64,000 bases of DNA from Acanthochlamys bracteata (taxonomy: Eukaryota > Streptophyta > Magnoliopsida > Pandanales > Velloziaceae): positions 5,967,270 through 6,031,269 of the forward strand of contig CM034136.1 of assembly GCA_019914995.1 (NCBI GenBank). Reading direction: 5' to 3'. The position numbers and the translations under genes are program-made. The notes below the pieces were generated by a model that saw only the letters and a program-made list of their open reading frames with translations, did no database searches and was not told the origin of the DNA. Shown here piece by piece: positions 28,445 through 39,267 of this stretch. The first letter of the stretch is position 1. Each line of letters begins with the position of its first letter.

Positions 28445-28735
28445 TCAGTTGTTGGTGTTGTTTGTTCCTCCGCTTGGGCCAGAGGGAGGTAGAGTGCCTC
28501 TAGGAAGAACATGGAACACCAGCTCTGGCCTACGCCTTTTAACAGTCATGGAGTTCCTTGCTTTCCTCATGCTATACGGTAGACGGTGAACAATTACCTC
28601 CTTGTTTACTACATCCAGAGCAGGTGAACCTTCTGCAGGCGTTATCAGCCTAGCAGCAAAAGATATCTGATAATTGAGTAGAATGAAGAGAATGAATAAG
28701 CTAAATAAGATTACAGATTCCTTCAGTTTCCCCAT
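28445..28735 (-). CDS. Small secreted signalling-peptide precursor, IDA/PIP (SGPS-motif) type
   Basis: A single-exon 96-residue protein. ATG 28735 is chosen because it starts a clean signal peptide: MGKLKE, then a hydrophobic run ending NYQISFA with probable cleavage near residue 28. The middle is short, charged and variable, with a basic KRRRPE site. The C-terminus reads LPRGTLPPSGPSGGTN followed by NTNN. The PPSGPS core preceded by LP(R/K)G resembles the proline-rich active peptide of IDA-like and PAMP-induced peptide precursors, which are trimmed, often hydroxylated on Pro, and sensed by leucine-rich-repeat receptor kinases. The last residues after SGPS differ from the KRHN ending of IDA, so the subfamily is uncertain. 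A TATATGTATA motif lies at 28814-28823 on this strand, about 80 bases upstream. Confidence 0.7.
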   Translation of the reverse strand: MGKLKESVILFSLFILFILLNYQISFAARLITPAEGSPALDVVNKEVIVHRLPYSMRKARNSMTVKRRRPELVFHVLPRGTLPPSGPSGGTNNTNN

Positions 28736-29204
28736 GGCTGCAGAATTGAAAGGAAGCAAGCAAGCAATGGAGCAGGTGAAGGTGTTGAGCTTGTGTAGAA
28801 GCTACACGGGCTGTATACATATACACACACACACACCATGATTTTAATATTGTTGAGAATGGAGTAGCTAGTACTTGTGGGAAAAGATTCAAAATGTAGA
28901 CTTTCGAATGTTTGCAAAAAGAAAAGAAGGAGACTGGAATTTTCACGTGTTTTGACCTTGTCGTTCTTCACCAGTTGTCTATTCTCTGTTGCCTGCAAAA
29001 CAATCCATTTATGCCTTTTCTTTTTCAGGAATTCAGAAGATGAATTAATTACGTCATATCCATCACTGCTTTCATGAAATATCAGTCAAAGCTTGAAAAA
29101 TTAAGGAGATTTTTCAGATTGCTAAGTTGCCAACTTGATTATGGATAGCAGCCGATGACTGCAACATAGGAGTGTCGAAGATTTCAAACGTGTTGGATCA
29201 GTTA

Positions 29205-29473
29205 GGGCTCGTTTACCAAAACCAAAAACTCATTTTTTTTTAAATTTACTTTCAATATAAAAAATAAAAATAAAAATATATATATATATATATTAATATA
29301 AAATTTTTTATTAATATATTTTTTAAAAAAATTATTTTTTAAACTTACTATAAATATTAAATTAATATATAATTTTATTTTTATTAAATATTTTTAATTT
29401 TTAATTTAATTTTTTAAATTAACTTTTAAAAGACTCACTTTACCTATTTTATTTTCAAGATAAACACGCCCCC
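29205..29473. mobile_element. Tourist-like MITE (PIF/Harbinger type)
   Basis: A 269-bp AT-rich element starting GGGCTCGTTTACC and ending ATAAACACGCCCCC (reverse complement GGGGGCGTGTTTAT). It is flanked on both sides by TTA (29202-29204 and 29474-29476). The TTA duplication and G-rich GTTTA termini fit Tourist-like elements. It has no coding capacity. Confidence 0.8.
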
Positions 29474-30029
29474 TTAGTTGTTCTCCGGAAAAAAAATAGA
29501 GATAAAAAGAATCGTTTGAAAGTATTATAAAATAATTTTTTAAAATAAAAATATTAAAACATAAAATTTAGTTTTATTTAAAAAAATAATTAATAAATAA
29601 TAAATCAAAACTTTTTATGTTTTAAAATTTTAAAATATTATAAAATATATTAAGAAATATAAAATAAAATAAAGTGACTATGATTTCTGAAACATTCGTG
29701 GAACATATTAAGATGGAATTAATCCATTAAGAAGTTTCTGTTACTCGTTAAATGTCATGCATGATAACGGCGACCAGTACCAACCTATGGGTTATGGGCC
29801 TCTTATGGCACAGAATTCTGGCAACATATCGGTCTTATCAGTTTTAATGTCTATTCTTTTACGAATACTTGCTACTAGTCGGACCATCTGGTTCATTGTA
29901 ACGTCACCATTTTTGTTACATAGCAGCCAGCAACAAAGAAATTCTTTCTTTCTACTAATGCTGCTATCCAGTTGAGAACAATATTTTTGAAAAAAGAAAA
30001 ATAACGAAGAATAGTGAATGACTGAGGGT

Positions 30030-30758
30030 CTCTGTTGGCAGATCCGGATCGACCGGTCCGAATCGATCCGAAAATCGTCAATCCGGACGATAAATCGATC
30101 CGAATTTGTTAAAATACCGTTTATGCAATCGACCCGCTTCGACTCGTTTTTGACCCGTTCGATCCGTCTGTCCGGATCAAACCGGATTATTTTTTTAAGT
30201 TAATTAAAAAAAATTTTAAAAATTAATTAAAAAATTTTACATTGATGATATATTTAATACAAAAATATTTATTAATAATTCTATGTTGAAAAATGATATG
30301 TAGTTTAAATTTTGTATTTAGATATGATAATGCAAAAATATAATTGCTTATGTTTTATTTGTAAATATCAATTATTAGTGATTTTTAAATTTTTATATTG
30401 TAAAATATTTAGAATCAAATATGTATACCTAAAAAAAATTGTTATATCTCTTTTATGATTTCTCTATTTTATAATTTTATTTTTTTCTAATCTCCTAATT
30501 TATTTAAATATTTCTTATTATAAATTTTAGTTGTTATTATTGTTATTGATGGTGGCAATACTTCAATTTTCGTTGTGATTATTATTGCTGTTGTTGTTGA
30601 TAGTAATACTATAATAAAAATATTTTAATTTTTTGCTATTATTACTATTGCTATTATTAATTAAAAATACTTTAATATTATTGATCCGACGGTTTGATTC
30701 AAGAACCGTGATCCGGACAATTTTTCGGTTCGATGTTCGGTCCGATTCTTACAACTAT
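30030..30758 (+). mobile_element. Dispersed repeat copy A, non-autonomous Mutator-like element
   Basis: A 729-bp element. The left end carries CTCTGTTGGCAGATCCGG; the right end carries GGTCCGATTCTTACAACTAT. Flanks are ACTGAGGGT (30021-30029) and ACGGAGGGT (30759-30767), a 9-bp duplication with one mismatch. The ends are rich in CCGGACC/GGTTCGA motifs and the interior is AT-rich with TTG/ATT trinucleotide runs. No open frame of note. Related to copies at 50172 and 59026. Confidence 0.75.
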
Positions 30759-30764
30759 ACGGAG

Positions 30765-31255
30765 GGTGCGTTGGCAAGTCTGGTAATGTTGCTTAATTTT
30801 TTAATGTTGGTTAATTTCTTTCTACTAATGTTGCTTAATTTTTTAATTTATATTTTTTAATAAATTTTTATTATTTTAATAAATTAATTTAAAATTTTAA
30901 AGAATATAAAAAATTTATGTAATAAGATTTTATATTATTTATTATTATTTTTTAAATAAAAATAAAATTTATATTTTAAAATTAGATAAAAAATATATTT
31001 TGTTTCAATTTAAAAGCAATTTTAAATGCTTCTAGGAGCGATTTTAAAAAATAATTTTAGAACGGAAAATTTATTTTATTTTATTTTGATATAAATTTTT
31101 TTAATCTCATAATAAAAATAAAAATAAAAATAAAAATAAAAATAAAAATCTTTTATATTTTAAAAGTTTTTAAAATAAATTTATAAAAATTTTATTAAAA
31201 AATATAAAATTAAAATTAAAAATTATTTTTTTGCAATGCGTTGCCAAACGCGTCG
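30765..31255. mobile_element. AT-rich inverted-repeat-bounded element next to copy A
   Basis: The left end has GGTGCGTTGGCAAG and the right end, read on the other strand, GACGCGTTTGGCAACGC. This gives a short imperfect terminal inverted repeat around an AT-rich interior. Target duplications are not clear, so boundaries are approximate. It abuts the right end of copy A. Confidence 0.45.
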
Positions 31256-31697
31256 GAGATGATAACTAAGAAAATCTGTTTGAAGCAGACGACGTACTTT
31301 TCTTATTACAGTATAAAGTAAACAAGAAAATCATCAATTATTTTTCTTCTGTTCTGTTTGTTCAAAGCATCACCGTCTGTTGTTACTCTGTCGATAAATT
31401 GCAAATGAGTTTGAACATTCTTAGCCCATAACAATAAATGCCACTAGGCCCATTTACAATCAATGAACAATGAGTTGAGGAATATAAGCCCGGCCATTTA
31501 ATGTATTTTATTTATTATTATTTTATTTTTTAGTCGATGTGTGTGCAACTAATGTAAGAAAGACCTGTAAGAATTGTGGTTTGTTTGTTGTTCTCCACAA
31601 TGTTTTGATGGATTTTTTTCATGTCTACCCACAAACACCTTTCCTTAGCAACCAAGTTCGTGCATGCCACCAACCTTTAAAAACCTTCACCTTTCCT

Positions 31698-31706
31698 CTA
31701 TATATC
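31698..31706 (+). promoter_or_regulatory. Probable TATA box of the OVATE-like gene
   Basis: CTCTATATATCCC lies about 130 bases before the ATG. A two-codon upstream ORF (ATGCAGTAG) sits near 31800 in the leader. Confidence 0.55.
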
Positions 31707-31829
31707 CCATTACCACAACCCCATCTTTCCCTTGCTACTTCTTAACAAACTCCACTTCTCCTAACACTGTTATCATATAAATCTACTAAGCTATATATCA
31801 TGCAGTAGTACCAATTAGGTTTACCTTGA

Positions 31830-32615
31830 ATGTCAATCATCATGCATAAGCCTGCCGCTTTCGTTTCCTTTAGTTACAAGCTCTTCAAACCATGCAAAAG
31901 CATTCTCCATATCTTCACCTGCAAGAGTAGTAGTAGTTGTAGCCTGCCATCCTTCCCTGTAAAATCTTTGCCGCTACGCTTCCGCTATTATCTCCGAAGA
32001 GCTCGAGAGAAGTACCTGATCAGGAGAATAAGAAGAAGACGGAGACGAAGAGGAAGGATTATACGAAGCTTCAAGTTCAGAGTCAGATCAGTCAGAATCA
32101 GACTCCCAGCAGCTCGTTGGCCAGCTACTTTGGAAAAACTAGGTTTGAGCAAGAGATCAAAGAAGAGATCAAGGAGTCTGAAGAGATTCAAAGCAAGGTT
32201 GTTTTGGCCTTGTAGGAGGATTCCAAAAGGAATGGACGAGCTCGGCGAGCTGCGTAGCTTAGCTGAAAGCGTAAGATACCGCGAACCGTTTCCTTCTCCT
32301 CTGACGCCTGCGTACATAAAAATGGCTGCGGCGAGACGTTTGTCGTCTGTAGATGAAGTACCGGACGATGAAAGTGTTGACGATGTCGATGAAGCTTGCC
32401 GGAGTTTCGAGAACTATCTTGCTGAGGTGATCGTGGAAGACGGAATGGTTAGGGATTTGAATGATGTTGAAGAGCTGCTGTGTTGTTGGGAGAGCTTGAA
32501 ATCTCCTGTGTTCGTTGATATGGTGAGTAGGTTTTATGGTGAACTTTGTTCTGATCTGTTCTCTGCAGACACTAGCGTAAAGTTGGCTTGTGAAGAATAT
32601 TATGATTGTGAGTAG
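31830..32615 (+). CDS. OVATE-family-like protein (putative transcriptional repressor, OFP17-like)
   Basis: An intronless gene of 261 residues. The conserved C-terminal block, about residues 188-246, reads ACRSFENYLAEVIVEDG, then DLNDVEELLCCWESLKSP and FVDMVSRFYGELCSDLFS. This has the pattern of the OVATE domain (acidic-hydrophobic helices with LEELL-like and F.DL-like cores). OVATE proteins act in the nucleus as repressors, often through TALE homeodomain partners, and affect growth and organ shape. Residues 50-135 are extraordinarily Arg/Lys-rich, including a run of seven consecutive arginines in the RRIRRRRRRRG segment, probably nuclear targeting. The N-terminal SYKLFKPCKSI resembles the start of OFP17. 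ATG 31830 is first; an ATG four codons later is an alternative. Family membership is inferred from pattern. Confidence 0.65.
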   Translation: MSIIMHKPAAFVSFSYKLFKPCKSILHIFTCKSSSSCSLPSFPVKSLPLRFRYYLRRAREKYLIRRIRRRRRRRGRIIRSFKFRVRSVRIRLPAARWPATLEKLGLSKRSKKRSRSLKRFKARLFWPCRRIPKGMDELGELRSLAESVRYREPFPSPLTPAYIKMAAARRLSSVDEVPDDESVDDVDEACRSFENYLAEVIVEDGMVRDLNDVEELLCCWESLKSPVFVDMVSRFYGELCSDLFSADTSVKLACEEYYDCE

Positions 32616-33032
32616 TTAATTAAGCTGGTGTTATATGGAGATGAAATTCTGTAGCTTGATTGATTAAATTGTTGTTTAAGTCATTGCTTGACAAAATAAC
32701 TGTACAGTATTGAACTATTGATCGAGTTTGCTATTTGGGCTGGCCCAGTTATTTTGGTATTTGATTCACGCTTACATGAGTCGGTTTAGGAGCCGTTTGA
32801 AAGTTCGTTTCACTCAAATCTAACAATTTTATTTAATTTATATTTTTTTTATAATATTTACAAAATTTATTTAAATTTTTTGAAAAATAAAAAATTTATG
32901 TTATAAAATTTTAAAATGATTATTTATTATTGCTTTTTAGATTTAAAAAATTTTTAAAATAAAATAAAAATATTTTTTGTTTTTACAAAAATTATTTTTT
33001 AAAATACTTTAGAAAACTACTTTATAAAACTT

Positions 33033-33724
33033 TTTAGTGTATGGACCAGACCCTTTAGATGTCTTATTTTGATTAACTCTTCCGACATTGTATCTCTCCA
33101 ACAGTGATTTTAGAGCCGATAGTTTGACAGGGAATTCGATGCACGTAATAGCTCTCGCTGACAGTGAGTGAGCAGGTTAAGAGCAGCGTGACTTATATAA
33201 GGCTTCCGTAAGGTGTGAGCGAGGATTCTGAGCAAGTTGAGCTCTGATGACTGGCTCTTAGTTGCGTAGACGGTGCGCAGGTGAGGCGACCGGCGCATGT
33301 TATAGCTCTAGTTGGTAGTGCGATAAGTAGGTTAAGAGCAATATGATTCACATAGGCTTCCGTAAGGTGTGAGTAAAAATTCGGAACAAGTTGGGCTCTG
33401 ATGGATGGCTCTTGATGTGCGGTAACGATGCTCGAGGCAAAGTGACTGAAATTCTGAACGATCGACGTACTTAGTGCGCGATAAGGTGCTTAGATAAGAA
33501 AAAAATATAAGTGACTCACTTTTGAAGGAAAAATTATTGGGTTAAGAGTAAATAGATTAGTCCCACATTGAATAAATATAAGATAAAAAAAAGATTAATA
33601 TATTAGAGAGTTTCATAATTTATTGACTTAAATTTTTAGGTTGAATTGAACTTTTTAGTATATAAATCGGATCATTCAGATGTCTTATTTAGATTTATTC
33701 CTCCGATGTTGTATCTATGCAACA
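33033..33724 (+). mobile_element. TRIM-like miniature LTR retrotransposon, element 1
   Basis: A remnant of the left LTR (33033-33103, ending CTCTCCAACA) is followed by internal sequence and a right LTR (about 33535-33724). The right LTR carries TTAGTCCCACATTG and the same GGATCATTCAGATGTC/CCGA segment as the left. The primer-binding site after the left LTR is decayed (TGATTTTAGAGCC instead of TGGTATCAGAGCC). A purine tract GAAGGAAAAA precedes the right LTR. There is no protein-coding capacity. The internal part holds two units of about 153 bases in tandem. Confidence 0.7.
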
Positions 33725-35083
33725 ACATCACTCATGTAAGAGCGAAACCAGGATCATTCATAGTTAGAAGATTTGCAGATAATTTTGGTTATGACTTCGT
33801 GAGAAGAAACTGCAGAGGACCTGAAATAGCACATCAACTACCGCCTGCTTCGCTACTTGAAGTTGTGATGGTTTATGTTCTGTGACTTAGAATATATATC
33901 TAGACATGTAAAAGAGTATGCTGCAGCAAGTTTTGTTGTTTCTTGTTTAAGCTGCTTTTAATAGCTGGGTAATATTTTTATACATGAAAAGTGGTTATTG
34001 CAAAATGTTTTAATATTTTCGCAGTTCTTATGGTTCAAATATCTTGCCATAGAGCTACTTCAAAACCTTGATGTTTCAGAAAACGAGAATGTATAAATGA
34101 AGAAAATGAACAATCAAAACCCAAAATCGAACGGAAGAACTGAAAGAAATGGAATCAAGAACAGTGACAGAAGCTGTGACTGATAAAATAAAAGTAAAGA
34201 AAAACAGGAAGAGGAGGATAGAGCAAAGAGTGGATGAAGAAGATGTGTATCTTTCCTAACTTTGACTGAAGCATGGCTATCTTTCTGTTTGGAAATGTAT
34301 TGTCTTATTCATTCAATCCGTAAAACTTTTGATTGGACAATTCGAAGTACACCCTTTTTGTTTTTTCAATCCTTCTTTCTTGGTTCTCTCTTTCATGTTT
34401 GAGATAGATCCATGCTCTACTCTCTCCAGCAATCCTCCTTATGCATTGTTAACAAAATTTCACATTGTTTGTTGTCTTCTTCCTGCAGTAAAATTTTACA
34501 GGTAAATGAGTCTTTTTGGTTCTCCTGGAATCAAGGGAAAGCATGCTGCACAACAGAACAGGAGTTTGATGTTTAGCCAAAACAGAGGTCCACAACAACA
34601 AGCTTCTCTGTTTTCCGTTTTGTTGTTTTTTCATGAATGTTATCTGCTTGAATTATTAGATAGTACTTATAAAGAAACCACTATATACTGTCTCACTGAA
34701 GATCCACCCCCAAAAACTTCCATTCATCTTTCAATCTAAGAGATGTTCATTCGAACTTATATAAGTGCAAGTAATCTTCTGAAACATTTGAGCAGAAGGA
34801 AAAAACATAAAAAAGATAAGGTAGCTGCTCCAGTTACTAGATAAGCCAAAAGTTGGCCACCAAACAGTGCTTTCATTAACTCATCCTTATGTCTTTGAAG
34901 CAGATCAGTATTGTCATCAAGGAGGCAAGGAAACATCCATCAAAACACACACACAATCTACAGTGATTTCTCTGCACCAGTCAAAAACCAAAAGCATGCA
35001 CGTTGCATTTTGAGCAAAAGGTCATTGAATCGATGTAACCCTTCCATGTGAATGCATGGGTCAGACAAAAAATAGGTATAGTG

Positions 35084-35734
35084 TTGATTTAAGAGTGAGT
35101 AAATTAGTCTCACATTAAATAAAGATAAGATGAGAAGGAGATTAATATATTAGAGAGTTTCATAACCTATTCGCTTAAGCTTTTGGGTTGGATTGAACTT
35201 TCTAGTATATGGACCGGACCCTTCAGATATTTTATTTTGATTAACTCATTCGGTATTGTATCTCTCCAACTGTGGTATCAGATCCGATGGTTTGGCAGGG
35301 AGTCCGATGCACGTAGTAACTCTCGCCGACAGTGAGTGAGCAGGTTAAGAGCAGCGTGACTAACATAGGGCTTTCGCAGATGTGAGCGAGGATTCGGAGC
35401 AAGTTGGGCTATGATGGCTGACTCTTAGTTGCGCAGACGGTGCATGCGAGGCGACTGACGCATGTTATAACTCTAACTGATAGTGCAATGAACAAGTTAA
35501 AGAGCAGTATGACTCATATAGGCTTCCGCAATGTGTGAGTAAAAATTCGGAGCAAGTTGGGCTCTGAAAGTTAGCTCTTGGTAAATAAAGATAAGATGAG
35601 AAGGAGATTAATGTACTAGAGAGTTTTATAACCTATTGATTTAATTTTTTTGGTTAGATTGAGCTTTCTAGTGTATAGACCGGATCCTTCAAATGTCTTA
35701 TTTTGGTTAATTTTTTGGTATTATATCTCCCCAA
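35084..35734 (+). mobile_element. TRIM-like miniature LTR retrotransposon, element 2
   Basis: Left LTR about 35084-35270 (starts TGTTGATTTAAGAG, ends CTCTCCAAC). A primer-binding site TGGTATCAGATCCGATGG at 35273 differs by one base in the first 13 from the complement of initiator tRNA-Met. A short internal region of about 310 bases follows, then a right LTR that lacks its first 35 bases or so (35582-35734). Same family as element 1. Short LTRs, a tRNA-Met primer site and no genes define a TRIM-type element. Confidence 0.75.
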
Positions 35735-35789
35735 TATATAGATATATAGTTCATAATTCCAAGCGAAGATAGTTATGAACTGGAATTTA

Positions 35790-36051
35790 GGGGCTGTTTG
35801 GCACTGCTTATCATAAGCAATTTTTCAACTTTTCTCTAGTTTACGTTTTTCAATATATATTTTATAAATATTTAAAAAATTTATTTAAAAATTTAGATAG
35901 TGTAGAAAAATTCTACAAAGTGAGATCTTTTTATTACATATTTTTATTATTTTTTTAAAAGTAAAAAAAATAAAACTTATTTTTAAAAAAAAATAAAAAT
36001 ATTTTTCATTTCAAAAAAATTTTATTTTATAAATCACTATCAAACGCTCCC
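35790..36051. mobile_element. Tourist-like MITE (PIF/Harbinger type)
   Basis: A 262-bp AT-rich element. It starts GGGGCTGTTTGGCACTGC; the right end reads GGGAGCGTTTGATAGTG on the other strand. Both flanks are TTA (35787-35789 and 36052-36054). It has no coding content. Confidence 0.85.
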
Positions 36052-38431
36052 TTATTACAAGAAGAAAACTGTAGTTGGGTAATAAATTTGTAAGAATGGC
36101 AGTTTAGATTCACGATGAACAGAAAGGAATGGACAGGGAGCAATTCTGCCTACGCATGAGCGCATGCCTCGTGTCAACAAATCCAAAGCAACAACAGAAA
36201 CACATAAGAAGTAGGAGCCATGAGAAGGGCTCCACACACGCACCACTGTTTTTTATATCTTTTCCTTTCTTATGCATGCAGATGCAATTTTCAGTCAATT
36301 TATTGGTGATTGGCTTTGAAAAGAGAAAAAGGATTGTCATTCCACTATTGAAGTAGGAGTCACTGTCTGCATGCTTAGATGAGGGTTACAATTTCCACAT
36401 GATCTTAATTTAGATATCAAATTGGTCCTTTTGGTTGACTCTTTAGCATTTCATTCAAAAGGTTAATAATAATAAAAGAAATATTGTACAGAGGAAGTTA
36501 ATAACGAAGCAGAGAACCTTTAAAGAGTACTTAAACCAAAAAAAATCCTTTTTCTAAATATGATTTATTTAAAAAAAAATAAACCTATATAAAAAAATTC
36601 TTAAAATATAAATTTTTCTAAAATAAAAAAGTACTATTATAATTACTGCAAACACCCTCTTAGTTCATCTGTCACTCACCAGAACTGGGTGTATTCATAC
36701 TGTATATAGTAAAGCTTAAAGAAAAACTAAATAAATGCTGATGAAGGAGATGGTTCATGGCATGGATGGCAGAGATTATAGTACAACTAATTATACTGAT
36801 AGATTCTCTAATATATACAGTATCAAAACCTTTTTCATTTTCCTCATCTCATGTTGAGTCACTATCCAACATTTACCTTATTAATCTGGACACTGCCCAT
36901 GCAACCTGTCATTCATAGTAAAAAAAGAACTTTTAATAAAAATATCAACCTGATCACTTTGTTCATATTAGGCAACTCAACTCATGCCACCGGCTAGAGA
37001 TGCATGCATGGATGGTGTTTGATAGATCAGAGCAGTTGGATTTAACTGAGGCAAGTAAATTTCACCACCGGCTAGAGATGTAAAAGAAGATAAAAAGAAT
37101 GTGTAAGGGTTAAAAGAGGTAAAAGGCCAGCAAGGGAAAGGGGAAGAGTGAGGGAGACAAACGTTCTCGGGATGCCCTGCTTAGTCAGAAAGAAAGACAT
37201 GGCAGCAGGCTACACTAACCAATGCATTTTCCATTTTATATATCATATCTCTCTTCTCATATTCCCAATTATTTGTAGATACATAACTACATTGAAAGAC
37301 CTTTCGCTTGATGTATTATTATTATTAATCCTCATTGTCAATTGACTAATGTAACCTTGTCTTGTCTACCTTTGGATTGTGAAAATTAGGAATGGATAGT
37401 AACAGTGTACTTAATGCAAAAGGGATTATTTTGGAGTTATAGAAGGAGCTGAATTCACAAGTGTAATATGCTATAAAACTCTCTGTGGACCGTTCGTGTA
37501 CTTCAACAAATGCAAGTAAAGCGCAGCCCTTCAAAGAATCGCAAAGTTTTGTACAGTGCGTTTTATATCTCTAGGCAGAAGTAATATACTTTTATCTGAA
37601 TTAATTTCTAACGCACAAAATTATTCTATTTATTGGTTTAGATAATAAGTATTAACTAAGATCATCTTCGAGTAATTATTGATGATTTAATGGTGCACGA
37701 ATGATATAATGTTTGAGGGTGAATGATATAATGTTTGGATGAGTAGCTAGTACTGTTTTACCCTGTGAGATTAATAGTTAGCTTTAAGCAGAAGACCCCA
37801 TTCTGTCTATTATTTACCTACAGTATCTAGACATAATAGTTCAATTTCATCCATTATTCAAGTTTCTTCACTGTTTTTGCTTGCTAGATATTATATAATC
37901 TTTGGGGTCCCTTAAAGAAGAAGGTTAGATTGGTCATTGAAGATGAGAAGGCAGCAGCGCAGTAGTCAGGCAAACAAAAGCTTCAAACGAGTGAAACCCC
38001 AGCAGCAGTAGCAGCAGGTGATCTTTTTTCTCTGGCTTTTTAGAGAAAATCGATCACTTGAAGTTATAGCTCTACATAAGTAGGACTACGTACCCTGTTA
38101 CTGAGATAGAGACAGTGAAGAGGAGAGATAGACAGAGGGAGAGGGAGTGTTTTAAATTTTATTTGAAGTATTTAGTATTCCTGGTTGTTGTCTTGTTGTT
38201 TTGATATCTGAGACAAGGTCTTTCGAGATTGTGTTTGCTACAGAGAAGATTGAAAAGATCGAGAAGGTCTTTCTTTTGTTTGTTGAGATGACCAGCTGCT
38301 GCGACGCTCGTTTGTTTTCCTTATTCTCTTCTCTTTGAAAGCTGCAGTTGATCACATGTGAAGAAGTTGTACTACTACTGCTGCTGCTACAAACCTGAAG
38401 CAGTATTACTGTGGCACAGTAGCACTAATCG

Positions 38432-39267
38432 ATGGATCAAGCTCGGAAGAGATGGTTTTGCGCCGTGGTGGTTCAGGTTCTTCTTTGCTTTCTTTGCTTC
38501 TTCTTCTTCTTCTTCTTTGTTTCCGTTGATCGGAATATGACAGCCGGAGAAAGAAGAGAGACAAGCAGCAGTAACTTAGGTGAGACTTCTGTTTTGATTA
38601 TTCTGGAAACTTTACAGTTCATGAATCAACGTGCATCATGAGTTGTATCTCATTAATTAAATCAGAATATAACGATCATATAAGGATACTATTGCAATTG
38701 CTTTCTTTTGATCATGATTGATCACCTACCTATTCATTTCAATATTGTGTAGTCTCTTTCTTAATCAGTCTTACAAATTGTTCCTGGTTAATTTATTAAC
38801 TTTGTACTTAATTTATTTGTGTTACTTTTACTTTTCAGAAATTTCTGCAGACCAAATGAAGTCGAGGCAAGAACCATTCACAGATTCAAGACAAGAAAAT
38901 TCACACTCTCTGGTAGGCAGAACAAATCATTACCCTCTCATTTTTCTTCTCTCGGCCGCCGATAGTGGCACCGGTAATTCCTACAATTGCTGATCTTCGC
39001 TTCTTTCTATCATAGATGATGGATCGGCAACATCATCTCATCAGGAAGGCCATGATCAGTAGTAGTAGTAAAACTGTAGCGAAGATTACCGGAATGATGC
39101 TCGCCGGACCAGGTTCTTACCCGCCGGGATGTGCCTCAAAATGCGGCAGATGCACGCCGTGCAAGCCAGTTCATGTTCCAGTAGTACCTCCTGGAACTCC
39201 AGTAATAGCCGAATACTACCCTGAAGCATGGCGGTGTAAGTGCGGCAACCGTCTCTACGTGTCCTAA
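38432..39267 (+). CDS. EPFL: EPIDERMAL PATTERNING FACTOR-like secreted cysteine-rich peptide (EPFL4/5/6 type)
   Basis: Three exons: 38432-38579, 38839-38912 and 39016-39267 (TAA), giving 157 residues with GT-AG joins in phase. Exon 1 encodes a signal peptide (MDQARKRWF, then a Val/Leu/Phe-rich core including seven Phe in a row). The propeptide is polar. The mature domain begins near residue 107 with GSYPPGC. It contains SKCGRCTPCKPVHVP and EYYPEAWRCKCGN, with six cysteines able to form three disulfides. EPFL peptides act outside the cell on ERECTA-family receptor kinases, with TOO MANY MOUTHS as modulator in stomatal lineages, to control stomatal density and stem growth. The CGRCTPCKPVHVP and EYYPEAWRCKCGN sequences point to the EPFL4-6 branch, probably EPFL6. 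Assignment within the branch is from memory. Confidence 0.88.

Larger units (their letters stand above)
28736..31829. other. Spacer between peptide and OVATE-like genes, dense in small transposons
   Basis: It contains an (AC)n run at 28821-28837, a Tourist-like MITE (29205-29473), another AT-rich block (29510-29680), copy A of the 9-bp-duplicating family (30030-30758) and an adjoining inverted-repeat-bounded block (about 30765-31255). Bases 31600-31829 are the promoter and leader of the next gene. No gene is seen. Confidence 0.6.
32616..38431. other. Long spacer with two TRIM-like elements and a MITE, then the EPFL leader
   Basis: AT-rich block at 32800-33030, TRIM-like element 1 (33033-33724), TRIM-like element 2 (35084-35734), Tourist-like MITE (35790-36051) and AT-rich sequence with another possible MITE end near 36640. 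The stretch 33900-35080 shows no coding signal. A short direct repeat of GAATGATATAATGTTTG lies near 37700-37737. Bases 37900-38431 are GA/CAG-rich and probably the promoter and leader of the EPFL gene. Confidence 0.55.

Noticed and set aside
31988..32317. 109-codon antisense frame inside the OVATE-like gene
   Set aside because: It mirrors the Arg-rich codons of the sense gene and has no independent features.
33646..33885. 79-codon open frame overlapping the right end of TRIM-like element 1
   Set aside because: It starts within the LTR and shows no recognisable domain; probably chance.
34506..34739. Open frame beginning MSLFGSPGIKGKH in the spacer between the TRIM-like elements
   Set aside because: No splice partners, no family resemblance, and the opposite strand is equally open.
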